This document shows, piece by piece, positions 44,284 through 55,413 of a DNA stretch of 64,000 nucleotides (positions within the stretch are counted from its first letter, which is position 1; the number at the start of each line of letters is the position of its first letter). A program made the position numbers and the translations under genes. The DNA lies in NCBI GenBank assembly GCA_013115135.1, contig JABANP010000201.1, forward strand, positions 1-64,000, read 5' to 3'. The DNA comes from Perkinsus olseni. Lineage: Eukaryota > Perkinsozoa > Perkinsida > Perkinsidae. The notes below the pieces were generated by a model, which ran no database searches, was not told the origin of the DNA, and worked only from the letters and a program-made list of their open reading frames with translations.

Positions 44284-46713
44284 ATGAAGATGATGATGAA
44301 TCCATGTGCCAGAGCAAGCCCTACTCTCCTCTTCACCTGTGGTGGAGTATGCGGTACTCTTGCACTAATACTCATAGTATTCGGCATAGTCGTAAGAACG
44401 CTATTCTACCCCACCCTGATCGATGGTATTGATAAGATGAGATACATAGACAACACTAAGGAGGTGGAAGGGGAATGCTCCAACTTGCTTCTTGGAGATC
44501 TAACCTGTCCTGGATTGGCCTATCAAGCTTGGCTCATGAGCTCTGCCGCTGCTCGGCAGGTGTGCTTATCGGATACTAAACCCGATACTAAGGCTATCGA
44601 GATATGGAGTGGTTGGTGTGATGAGGATGATGAGGAAGGGCGATGCGTTAAACCTGATATGTGCCGTTATGGCCTACCATACACGTTCTACCCTTACACC
44701 GTCACCAATCCCAAAGAGATACTACTAGAGGGTAAGAAGCCCATCATCGAGGAGCTAGAACCCATCCTCCTAGCTAGCACTCATGAGAACATACAGGACT
44801 TGAGTGATATTGAATTATGGGATACAGAAGGTATAGCGAGATGGGAAGAGGTCAACACTTTCGTACCAGCTAATGGTGATGATACTTATGTTGATGATAG
44901 AATGTCACAAAGGATTATCGTACCCAACATTGCATTACTCGGGACAATGTTCTTCGAAGGCCAGGAGGCCACCCCTCTGGGCACGCTTGAGGTACTCGGG
45001 GTTTTAGGTGTTATACAGAGTGTGGCACGAACATTGACGGGTAGTATTGATACAGCACCAGCAACACTGAAGACACCTGTACTTGGGCAGTTCACAACCT
45101 CCGAGAATGCTGCTAAAATGCAATACTTCCACTCCTCCCTTTCGCTATTGCTTGGTCCATCAGCAGGCCTCAGTGGTGAGCTCTCTCTGAAGGCCCTTGG
45201 TCCCTTGTTTACATCCTCTCTACCCAATGGTGATGTATTGGCAGCTTCACTACCACCCACTGAGATGGGTAGTGAGTTCTTCGCCTACACCTTTGGTTGT
45301 GTAGCTCTACACCATCGTCAGACTGCCAGTTGCATTTATGATGAGAATATAGAAGAGCATCGCAGTAGGAGGGATGCCATACAGGCTACATACTCAGCAG
45401 ATTCCCAAGAACGTATCTGGAGGTTTATTTATGACACAGACTTCAACCAACAAACCCAGGCAACCATCAGCTTGTTCATACTACAATCTCAGCTCACAGC
45501 GTCCGAGTATGCTGCCTTCATCACTCACATCGTGTATGCAGGCTCTTATGCCTTATCCAATTACGATCCTCTACGTCATGCTATCTGGCCTGTTACTGAT
45601 CCTAACAGCCCAGACTACGATTCGGATTATGATTACTATCCTAGATTCATCAACATGACCATTGCTCAGCTTCTAGGGTATAAAGGGGAGTATTTCTTTG
45701 ATAAGGCGACTTCAACTCCGATAACACTGGGTAGTGCTGGTAGTAGTAGAACGGCTCATAGCGAACAATATGTGTCCAGTAAGTACGGTAGGAAGGGTCT
45801 ATTCTATTATCGTATGTATGATGGTGTACCCCATGCATGTACGTTCGATAAGGACTGTATGAGTCAAGACAGTTTCATCACTAATGGGACATGTGAAGCT
45901 GGGAGGTATGGTTGTGACCCAACCCTAGCCGACGGTTATGATATCCGCTACATACCTGGTACACTGAATGGTAAAGAAGATGATGCCTACCATAAAGAAG
46001 GGGCTGAGGTTACCCTATTCGTAACAGATGTCTTCAATCGTGTTACCTTTGAGAACACGGTTATTGACATGGATTGGGATGGTCTTAAAGTTGATCGTTG
46101 GCGTCTACGTGATGTGACCTTTAGAGTTGAGAATTGCTACGGCGAGAATCCTGTTTACAGTGCGGGTATCGATTGTAAGTCGCCTCATGTCACAGCTGAT
46201 CTTGGATATTATTTCTCGCCCGACCCTACCCTAATCAAGTTACCAATATATGCATCGCTCCCACACTTCGCTGATACAGGCAAGATGACCTCTATCGACG
46301 ATAATTATTATCCGGGTGATGGTAGAATTGAGGTTAAGAAGTGTACCATCCATGAGACGTGTCAAGGCGACCGTGACTTCATCAGTGAAATATGGACTGA
46401 GCCCATCACTGGTACGTTGATGTACGGTACACAAAAGCTCCAGTTCAACTCCCACTTCACACCGCTGGCCAATACATCGGATGGTAAACTCTCGCAAGAA
46501 GCTCTCCTCCCTCTCTTCTGGGTTGATAAGCATGCCGAGGCTTGGCCTTTTCAAGTTGATGCCGCTAAAGCAATTCAGAGATCTGTTGCTCTGTTCAGTA
46601 GCCTAGGGATTATTCTGATCGTTATGGGGGCATTATTGGGTATTCTGGCGGGTTTAATGATAAGAGCTGGTCGTCAGAGAAGGCTTGTTGGCCCACAAGT
46701 AAAACCAGTATGA
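44284..46713 (+). CDS. CD36/LIMP-2-like scavenger receptor, single exon
   Basis: An 809-residue protein with CD36-family architecture: a short N-tail, a TM helix (VCGTLALILIVFGIVVRTLFYP, about residues 22-43), a large ectodomain, a second TM helix near the C-terminus (ALFSSLGIILIVMGALLGILAGLMI) and a basic tail. Family-like elements include YTVTNPKEILLEGKKPIIEE near residue 140 and LPIYASLPHFADTGKMTSI near 655, similar to the family's P-x-F-x-S-x-P-H-F strand. Ectodomain cysteines are many. CD36 relatives bind lipoproteins and fatty acids at the plasma membrane or lysosome. It is longer than animal CD36 (about 470-500 residues) and is uninterrupted over 2.4 kb, unlike its neighbours. The ATG at 44284 or 44293 may be used. 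Confidence 0.7.
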   Translation: MKMMMNPCARASPTLLFTCGGVCGTLALILIVFGIVVRTLFYPTLIDGIDKMRYIDNTKEVEGECSNLLLGDLTCPGLAYQAWLMSSAAARQVCLSDTKPDTKAIEIWSGWCDEDDEEGRCVKPDMCRYGLPYTFYPYTVTNPKEILLEGKKPIIEELEPILLASTHENIQDLSDIELWDTEGIARWEEVNTFVPANGDDTYVDDRMSQRIIVPNIALLGTMFFEGQEATPLGTLEVLGVLGVIQSVARTLTGSIDTAPATLKTPVLGQFTTSENAAKMQYFHSSLSLLLGPSAGLSGELSLKALGPLFTSSLPNGDVLAASLPPTEMGSEFFAYTFGCVALHHRQTASCIYDENIEEHRSRRDAIQATYSADSQERIWRFIYDTDFNQQTQATISLFILQSQLTASEYAAFITHIVYAGSYALSNYDPLRHAIWPVTDPNSPDYDSDYDYYPRFINMTIAQLLGYKGEYFFDKATSTPITLGSAGSSRTAHSEQYVSSKYGRKGLFYYRMYDGVPHACTFDKDCMSQDSFITNGTCEAGRYGCDPTLADGYDIRYIPGTLNGKEDDAYHKEGAEVTLFVTDVFNRVTFENTVIDMDWDGLKVDRWRLRDVTFRVENCYGENPVYSAGIDCKSPHVTADLGYYFSPDPTLIKLPIYASLPHFADTGKMTSIDDNYYPGDGRIEVKKCTIHETCQGDRDFISEIWTEPITGTLMYGTQKLQFNSHFTPLANTSDGKLSQEALLPLFWVDKHAEAWPFQVDAAKAIQRSVALFSSLGIILIVMGALLGILAGLMIRAGRQRRLVGPQVKPV

Positions 46714-49156
46714 CCAGATATCGTTGTTGATTCATACCATCATGCATGTGTGCTATGAACGACTGTTGTTGAATGATCCGAGTGTTGATCTTACTAGTAA
46801 GGGGGAATGGAGGAGTGTCACGTTGGGAACCGTTTGCCGAATGCATCACTTCAGACTCTGTCGAATAAGCGGTATCGAACGAAGTTAGCCCTTTTGGTAC
46901 CGTGGAACCGATTCACAAGCTATGAATTGGAAAGCACGTGTCCTTGGAGGTACAGTTCGAGCCGGAGTCGTTACCTCGTTCCCTAGATTGTGTGTGGCAC
47001 AAAACTCTGTCGGTCTCAGCTAGCCGCAAGTGTCTGCCCTCCGCAGGACTCTTGTGCGCGGTCTGACCATTAGCTCCACGTTACGTATTACGCTCAGACC
47101 AGTTACTGTTGCGAGTGTGCCCGACACACCGAAACCCCACCGACTGGTAGTCGCTCGGCAGTCGGGTACTGCTGTGGTTTCCAAGAGCCTCGTCATCAAA
47201 GTTGGGTTGTCCTGAGTTGTTGCCTCACCAGTGATGCTCTGGTCAGGTGACGCCCCTGATGCTTTCTGCTTCGCTCCCCGTTCCACACCAGTACTCCTCA
47301 GTCTCGAACTCAGAAGTCTCGTCCGAGGTTCCCTGCATAACGAATGGGGATAGGGGACATAAAGACCTCCGAGGTTCGAATTCACGACTCTCTTGCGTCG
47401 AACAATTTTTTGGGGGATTCACGTCACTCGAATCACGTAAAATGTGTCCGGGCCGCATCCACGCTCTCACAACATTGACGACCACATAGAGCTCACCGGG
47501 CGCTGCATGCTTCGATGATGAACTGCAGATGTTCGCCAACGTCGGAGGCGGGGATACGATCCTGCAAGGACTTGCGATTGTGGGACAGCATTATATGCAG
47601 TATAAGAAGAAACCACAAGTCCATAGGCTACGGCTACGAGTCTTGGACCCTGACTCACCGACCCATTTGTAGTCAGTCACCGCAGCATAGTCTCGTATTA
47701 TGAAAATACGAGTCGTTATCCAGCACGATAAAGAAATCAGTGCTCTCGTTGTTTCAGCTAGATACCTGGGCTTCGTGACCCACGAGTCATGAGCTCTTCT
47801 ACAGATTGTCGGGGCGAAATTGTTATCAAGGCCCGACGAACGACAGCGGCAGGATTCGAACCTGCGCAGGCAGAGCCTAGTGGATTTCGAGTCCACCTCC
47901 TTAACCACTCGGACACGCTGTCTCCGATCGAAGATGTGATCAACGGGAGCGAGTGAATTTCGTCATACACAGATTCTCGTCGTCCAATTCAGCGTGGGAA
48001 GAGGTAAGCCGGTCACGGGTTCACGCTGTCAAAACGCGGGGCTTGTAACGTCGCACTCGAGATTAACGAACCTCAAAGTTAAGACCACTTTAAAGAGGTG
48101 CTCGAGTACATCTTAGTACGGCACGATGAGCTGAGCTGGCGTAACGGTCAGCCGCGATTTCAGTAACCTAACGATCCAGGTTCGAATCTTACTTTATGCA
48201 ATACAGTATTTAGTCGTGCTTATGCCGTGACTCGGATCTCTGTAGCCGACCGGCCGCATTACCACTAACCACGTGTAGGTACCGGTTACGAAGTAGGCGC
48301 GTTTAGTTTGGAGACGGAGACAATACCACAATCAGGTTCGCGAAACTCTTGTGAGCTCTGGGGAGGCTAGTTGCATGAGTGCTTCAACAGCTACACTGTC
48401 TACAAAGTACAGTAGCTTGTGCGTTGTAGTTGATTTCAATTTTAACCTCTCTCGCCCACGCCTGTGTGGCTCTGGGACGGTTCGACGTCGCCCAGGTCTC
48501 GCGAGCTCATCGTGCCCCAGCAAGCTTCGCATGTCTGCTGCTATGAGTTACAGCATTGGCAGGATACTGGTTAGATCACAGTATGCCTGCTCTGAAGCTT
48601 GCTATGGTCTACGATGACACCGGCTGCTGCTTATTTAAACTTCACAGGTATGGCGGAGTCTCACAAACTAACCTCAGGTGAGGACTCCGCACCATTGTAC
48701 GACCAGACTGCGTTATTAGTGGCGGCACCGTGAGAAACAAGGAGACAGAAACAGACCGGATTTACTCCTCAACTCCAGACGCCTCAAGGACTCAAAGTTG
48801 AGTTGAGGTATCTCCTTGAGTTGTGTTGCGGTCGACCAGAACTACATCAGCCGCCATGATGCATACTTGTATAATACCAACGATCTGAGCGACCGCCCGC
48901 GTTTTATCAGCAGGACGCGCCTATCTTGTGAGTGCCAGATTCTTCAAACCCAAAACTCGAGAAGAATTGAATCCACTAGAACTGAACAACGCAAGACATC
49001 CGAACTGTATCAAACTCGATGATGACCGACAACAAAATGAAACGACTAGAGCTAAAAAGGAGTAAAACGTGAGAGAACAACAAACGGGGAATAACAGATG
49101 ATTACACACGGCGAGTAGCCATGACGAAGAGGACCGGTCAACTGCCTGGTAGACTC
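46714..49156. other. Gene-poor spacer with one tRNA gene
   Basis: About 2.4 kb without a recognisable protein gene; the frames are short, in all phases, and without domains. Trinucleotide repeats stop here. The only confident gene is tRNA-Ser at 47841-47922. Several GGTTCGAA-like B-box strings (near 47372 and 48179) lack a foldable cloverleaf and may be decayed tRNA-derived sequence. Confidence 0.5.
47841..47922 (-). tRNA. tRNA-Ser (anticodon CGA)
   Basis: An 82-nt minus-strand cloverleaf. The acceptor GACAGCG pairs with CGCTGTC, with discriminator G. The A box is TCCGAGTGGTTAAGGA, the anticodon arm GTGGA-CTCGAAA-TCCAC with anticodon CGA, and the T arm GCAGG-TTCGAAT-CCTGC. A long variable arm (TAGGCTCTGCCTGC) marks it as class II, as expected for serine. 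There is no intron. Confidence 0.95.
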
Positions 49157-49169
49157 CCCATAACGGCGA

Positions 49170-52100
49170 TCATTGCTGCCCCTTCTCGTGAAGGTCATAA
49201 TACACACCTCTCTTGGAGATGAGCTCATCATGAGTACCATTCTCAACAACCCGGCCTTCAGATATGACGATTATTTTGTCAGCCTTTCTAATGGTCGATA
49301 GTCGATGGGCTATTACTATGGTAGTGGGCTTGTCACCATGGACTGATGATGTAAGATTATCGATGGCCTCCTGTACGATGGCCTCAGACGCGGAGTCCAA
49401 TGCTGATGTTGCCTCATCTAGCATGATCAACCTACCATTGATCGAGTCAGCGAGTAACAGTAGTGGTAGTAGTAGTACCTCGGATTCCTTATCAGGGCCC
49501 TAGCTATGGCAACCCTCTGTTTTTGACCACCAGATAACAATCCACCTCGCGGTCCCAATGGTGCATCCCATCGAACTTTAACACCGGCAAAGTCGGCCAT
49601 ACCGGCCTTATCAGCCACCTCTAGCAAGCCCTCAGTTGATACATCTTTCGAGACTCTGAACAGCGAAAATGACCGCCAAGGAAGATTAGACGAGGTTCGA
49701 TGACACTTACCCGTATGTAACATTATCCCCAAGACTGAGGTCGAAGAGTACGGGTTCTTGAGATACCACACCGCATTGTGACCTCCACCAGGATACATTA
49801 ACAGCATTGAGATCAGCCGACTCGAGGTATATCTGAACAGGGTCGAGTATTGTTGCACTAGCTGATCATCATAAAATCAGCAGCAACAACAGGACTCACT
49901 CTCCCAGCGTCGGGGTCATAGAATCTCTGCAGCAAGGCGAATACGGTGCTCTTGCCTCCTCCACTAGGGCCGACCAGCGCAACCGTCTGACCTGCTGGGA
50001 TCTCCAAATTGAGACCCTTGAGTATCTGATGAGCAGCAAGACGATACTAGAGAGTGGCTCATCGAAAGGTTTGATGCTGACCTGAACTTCTGGTCGGTGA
50101 GGATAGGCAAAGTCCACTCCATCGAAGACAATCTTCACATTAGTATTATTAGCATAATCATCATCAACCTGTGGGATATATTCAACTACAGTGGTAGCAA
50201 CAGCCTACATTGAATATGCTCGCCTTCCTCCCATCAGGACATAAGGGATCACACGCACTCTGCCGATCGAGAAGCTCGAAGATATCATGAGCCGCAGTAC
50301 GAGCTTCTTTTATGTCTCGCGTGAAGGCCAAAGCCTGAAAGGACATTCGTATGCCAGGTTATAGAGCATGTGTTATCACGCTACCTGACCGATGCCCAAC
50401 GCAGACAAGAAGACGCCCATAACGGCTTGAAGCATCTTGTCGAAAGCCAACCCCTCCTCATCGATCAACACCGCACCATACCAAAAGCCCAGTGCGAGGG
50501 CACCGAACATCATGATGCTTGACATTCCATAGAAGAAGCCAGAAACGAAAGCCCTCTTACTGTGCTTGCTCACCGACTTCATGATCAACATTTCGAACCT
50601 GAAGGGTCACCACAATAGTAACACCTCTCACATATTGATCTGAGTACTACAGGTCCCGGGTTCGAACCTCGGCAGTGAGAGCTCTCAGCGTCCGAAGATT
50701 CTGGACAGCCTCTGAGGCTATCTGATTAGCCTGTCCCGACGAGTCATCTTTCTTGCCAATACCATCCCCTCCAACATTCACCATCATATCCACCGCCCCT
50801 ACAGGAGAGAAGATCTCCGGTTCTATTCCCACACCATGCATTATTCCCCTACCAGCTGCTGCCAATAGTGGAAGAGTTGCCAACATAACAGCAGCCAACT
50901 TCGGTGAGGCCGAGAATGATATTATGACACCGGCGATTGCAGTAGCAGCCAGCTGAGCAAATATACCTGAGGGGAGTTGATCGAACAGAAAACGCCGGTG
51001 ACTCTTGGCCATCCTACCTAGCTGGGTTCCAGTGAGGACATTCAATTTCAATGCGTAAGTGCCGAGGGTGGAGGTAAGACGCCCGGGAGCATGAGCAGGA
51101 TCGTCGAAGTAGGCTATCTCCTGATAATGATGATGATAATAATGATTTGGACTGGACTCAGTAGCCTCTACTACTTGTCGTAACATCTTGCCGTAACATG
51201 CCGTCCGCACTCTCTTAGTGAGATGTTCACCAATGAATGCGAAACCCCAAAATTGCCCGACATTACCCAGTGCAATACCAATGGCTATACCAACGAACCT
51301 GAAGGAGAAAGGTGTCATCAGAGGCTCGAACCGGGGACCTAACGCTACCCTAAGCTCGTCCGTACAATGCCATCCATCATACTGTCCACATCGGGATCGA
51401 AGAAGTACTTGAGGGCTTGCGCGAGGAGAAGGGCCTCCAAGGGCATGGCCACCCCCGACAGAATCGCCCCCAGGATTGATGGGAGGTAATAGGCAAACTC
51501 GGGCTTAGACAAACCGAATAGTCGCAACCATGGGACCTGATGATGGTGAGGTGCACCGGACTGACGAGAGAAGAGACGGCGAATCACTCTGTATGTTTTT
51601 GAGATCTGCTCAACACGCTTCTTCTCCTCGGCTTCCTCATCCACGGCAAAATGTTCATTCTCTACAAAAACTGCCGAGCCTGTTGATTTGGCCGCTGCCG
51701 ATTGAGCACGTATGAGACCACCATCACTCACTACACTGGATGTGCTGATAACAATAGCATGAGCATCATCATCATCATCATCATCATCATCACAGGCTAC
51801 AGGCTCCCATAATTACCTTCGATGTCTGAGTGGGAGCATACCCGCATGAGCAGTAGAACTAGCTGCCGCAGCGGCTTCCTGTGCCGAGACCAGAGCATAA
51901 TAGACGCCATTAGGGCGACCTGAAGTGGAGGATGATGCAGACACCAGCGATGGTCGAGGATGATGTTACCTATTAGGTCATGATGTGTCCCCGACTCGAC
52001 AAGTATTCCGCCCTGCATGACGAATATTATGTCGGAGTTCCGAACTGTAGAGAGACGATGTGCAATTGAGATGGTGGTGAGACCGGATGCTTTTTGAAGT

Positions 52101-54558
52101 CTGAAAGGATATACCCCAATACTCTGATGATGAGCAGCCTACATGGACCTTACTTATCTATTGTAGATTGGACCATCTTCTCACTTTCGTTATCGAGGGC
52201 TGAAGTTGCCTCATCCAGTAGGAGTATCTCAACAACAGAAGATATGTAATGGTAAAGTCAATACGGCAGCTCTAATAGGATTACTTGGGGATTCCTCAAC
52301 AATGCTCTGGCAATGGCAACCCTCTGCTTCTGTCCACCGGAGATTTGACTGCCTCCTCCACTAGAAGTACCGCAATAAGTATCGTACCCTTCTGGTAGAG
52401 AGGATATGAAAGTGTGAACCTGGAATCCAAAGGTCCCTGGTTCAAACCCACCATCCAACATACATTAGCTCTCTGACAGGCGTCTCTTATTTGGCTCTCT
52501 GAAGGGGTGTAATCGAGCCCGTAGGTGAGATTATTTCTAATAGAAGTTGCGAATAGTACCGGCTCTTGACCAACGTACCTGACGTTATCATGATCCAACT
52601 AATGGTGAAAAATGATGAACTCACCCGAAGAGGGACCGTATGGCGGTTGGCTTCCCCTCACCGAATTTGCGATAATCTACTCCATTCATTTCTACTTTAC
52701 CACTGACAGGGTCGTAGAAACGCTCGAGCAGGGCCATAACAGTACCTGCATGGGAAGGATGGGTAGAGAGGTCTTTGAGATTGAAGAATAATTACTCTTG
52801 CCCGAACCACTCTCCCCTACAAAAGCCACCTTCATTCCGGTAGTAATGTCGAAAGAGACGTTACTCAAGACCTGAACAGAATGGTCGATAATATCATGGA
52901 TACATCATCAGAGTTTGGGTATCATTACCTGGACTTCGGGACGACTGGGATAAGTGAAACAGACATCGCGGAAAGAGAGTTTAGAGAAGGATACAGGAGG
53001 AGGGGGAGGAGTACTCGACGATGAGGTAGTAGAAGTCGTCTCTCGGGCGATAGAGGTCTCAATGAGAGGGACCTCCTCATCAATGACCCGATAGATCTCG
53101 CCGGCAGAGGCTTTACCAATCTGGAAGATCTGTATTGGGGGCATAGCTTGCCCAAGACCGAAGGTAGCTGAGAGAGGGAGATCAAGTAGAGTACCAGAGA
53201 AGGATGTCCTACCCATAAGAACTGAAAAGAAGACGGCAATTATATCACCGCCAGTGTAAGGCACTCCAGTCCAAGAGTTGACAGTCCCATCCCGAACCAA
53301 TGTACCACCATACCTGAGGGAGAGAATATGACGGACCAATATACAAGAAGAAAGATGCTGACCAAATTGTTAGAGCATAGGCGGCGTAGGTAGCACCAAA
53401 GGTAAGACCAAGGGAAAGACCAGTATAAAGACCAGCCTTTGTTCCACCTAACAACAGTGAGGAGATACAACATCATCGCCCAGCGGCAAATGCCATTTCA
53501 CCTAGTCTTGCTTGTTCGAGGGCGGAGCTATATCGCTCGATTTCTCGCTGCTGTCCACCAAAGGCTGTTACCGTTCGAATAGAGCTCAAGGCCTGCATTG
53601 GTCATCGGAACATGATGCCATTATTATACAGGACATACCTCTTCTGCGTAAGCCCCTGCCTTAGCGTAGGAAGTCTGTGATATCTTGGATGATTTAGCTA
53701 GGACTATACCCATCATTGTAGTTGATACGATGATAACCGGTGTAGCTGCGAGCATGACAAGGCAAACCTATCAAGTATGATAATCAGGGATAAGGATGCT
53801 CGAGGTGACTTTACCTGCCATCCTCTAATGAAACCAATAGTGAGGCCGGCGATAGCCATTGACATGTTCATTATGAAGAGGCCCACTCGAAAGCCCAGAG
53901 CTTGTTGTACCTGACGTTATGAAGATGGTGATACAATAATGGTCTGGTAATGAGAGATGAATGACCTTAGTAACATCTTCGGTCATTCTAGTCGGTAACT
54001 CTGCCGGGCTAATCTTATCAAACCATGCAATATCTTGACAGAGGACTGAAAAGCAGGCGTTACGTCCGTGCGAGAGGGTGATGATAATGCTAGTTGTCAT
54101 TACCAGCCTCGAAGTATCGTATCTTCAACCGCGTGGCTTGCAGAGATGCCGTAGCGGTGAAGATCCCATGCCAAGCCCACGAGAATCCCCATGCACCAAT
54201 ACCAATGTAGACCTGGAGAATGATTGCATACATACCGAGAACAATGACTATATAGACTCACCATGTACAAGCACTGCTTTGATACAGCGTCAACGACATT
54301 GTCACTACCTTCCCCAAGATCATCTGAGAGACCATCTTGCGCAGGCTGCAGCAAGGGAATGGCGAAGACTTACTGAGGGTATCTCCAAAGACGTAAGCAA
54401 ATAGAGGGAAGGCTGTGCCGTGAGCAGCAGCACATATTACTGCGAACACTAAGTGAACAGGGACTCGAAGACAGTCTATGAGGGAGGAGAGAGCACTCAC
54501 CTATTGCTGATAACTCATACTTGGTGGCGAATCTGTAGAGCTGGAAATAATTGACCAT
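49170..54558 (-). CDS. ABCB-type full transporter, copy 1 (P-glycoprotein-like, multi-exon)
   Basis: An ATP-driven exporter of the TMD-NBD-TMD-NBD layout. It starts [20 protein letters not shown] at 54558 with TMD1 exons down to about 53240. NBD1 follows, with [12 protein letters not shown] near 52810, [18 protein letters not shown] near 52330 and a Walker B/D-loop exon near 52210. A linker and TMD2 run through 51731-50376 ([36 protein letters not shown]). NBD2 has GPSGGGKST near 49960, NVTYG spliced to [18 protein letters not shown], and [16 protein letters not shown] near 49520. It ends with [33 protein letters not shown] and the stop at 49170. Introns are 45-100 nt. The NBD2 reading frame is intact here, unlike in copy 2. 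Confidence 0.9.
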
Positions 54559-55400
54559 TGATGATGGTCGAGCGGATTGGAAAACTAACTGCACTTGAGT
54601 GGAGTAATCCCGTCCCGAGTTGAAGGTAGAATAATGTGGCCATATCATGGTCTAGCGCCACGCTAGAGATTGCAGCACCCTTAGACGAAGCAACAGCGAC
54701 AAGCGAAACATTGCCGTCAATAAGGTGATAACTGGGTAATATCAAAAGAAACTAGTGAGCTGAAGCACAAATATTGCCTGCATCGGCTCGGCATACCTTC
54801 AGAAGAGGTTACCTCAACTTGTTAAAACTTGTATTTGTACATACCCAGTATGACGAACGGAGTGTTGCTTCCAGCGTGACTTTGTGGCGTATGGCGAAGG
54901 TTACAGCGTAGACATCTCTGATCTTATCAACGACTCCGAAGTCGAACAGTTCTATCCCTATCTCAGCCACTATGGATCGATGACCTGAAGGCCCCAATAG
55001 AGACGCTAGTTTGGGCGACATGCTGCTTTTGGCGGAGAAGAAGACTCGTCAGACGTTTGCACCAGGCATGGGCCCTTGAACGCAACAAAGGACAGACTAA
55101 GCTGAAAGCCTTGTTACTTGAATACCAAGTGTATGAGCACTGAAGCACGAGTCGAGATATAACACAAAAGCTACGCGTCATGTATCGCGTGCGCCACGAG
55201 GAACTGATGCCACACTGCAGTCCATTTTGGAAAGAGGCACCACGGAGAGTATTAACGTGGCATAAACTGAACTTACGTCGGAACGTATCGATAGTCATCA
55301 GTACGTCCAACTGATCATCATCATGAGATGATGAAAGGGATAGAAAACTTGAGATGACATATAGGGGCAAGACACGGATGAGAGTCGAATACAAAAAGTG
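54559..55400. other. Spacer between the ABCB copies
   Basis: About 840 bp between the start of copy 1 and the end of copy 2's homology. Short minus-strand frames here have no domain. It presumably holds the copy 1 promoter and the copy 2 terminator. No tandem repeat or RNA gene is seen. Confidence 0.4.
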
Positions 55401-55413
55401 CCCATAACGGCGA

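Noticed and set aside
47400..47416. Sm-site-like AATTTTTTGG suggesting a U-snRNA or spliced-leader RNA
   Set aside because: No U1, U2, U4, U5 or spliced-leader core sequence is found upstream, and no stem-loops flank it convincingly.
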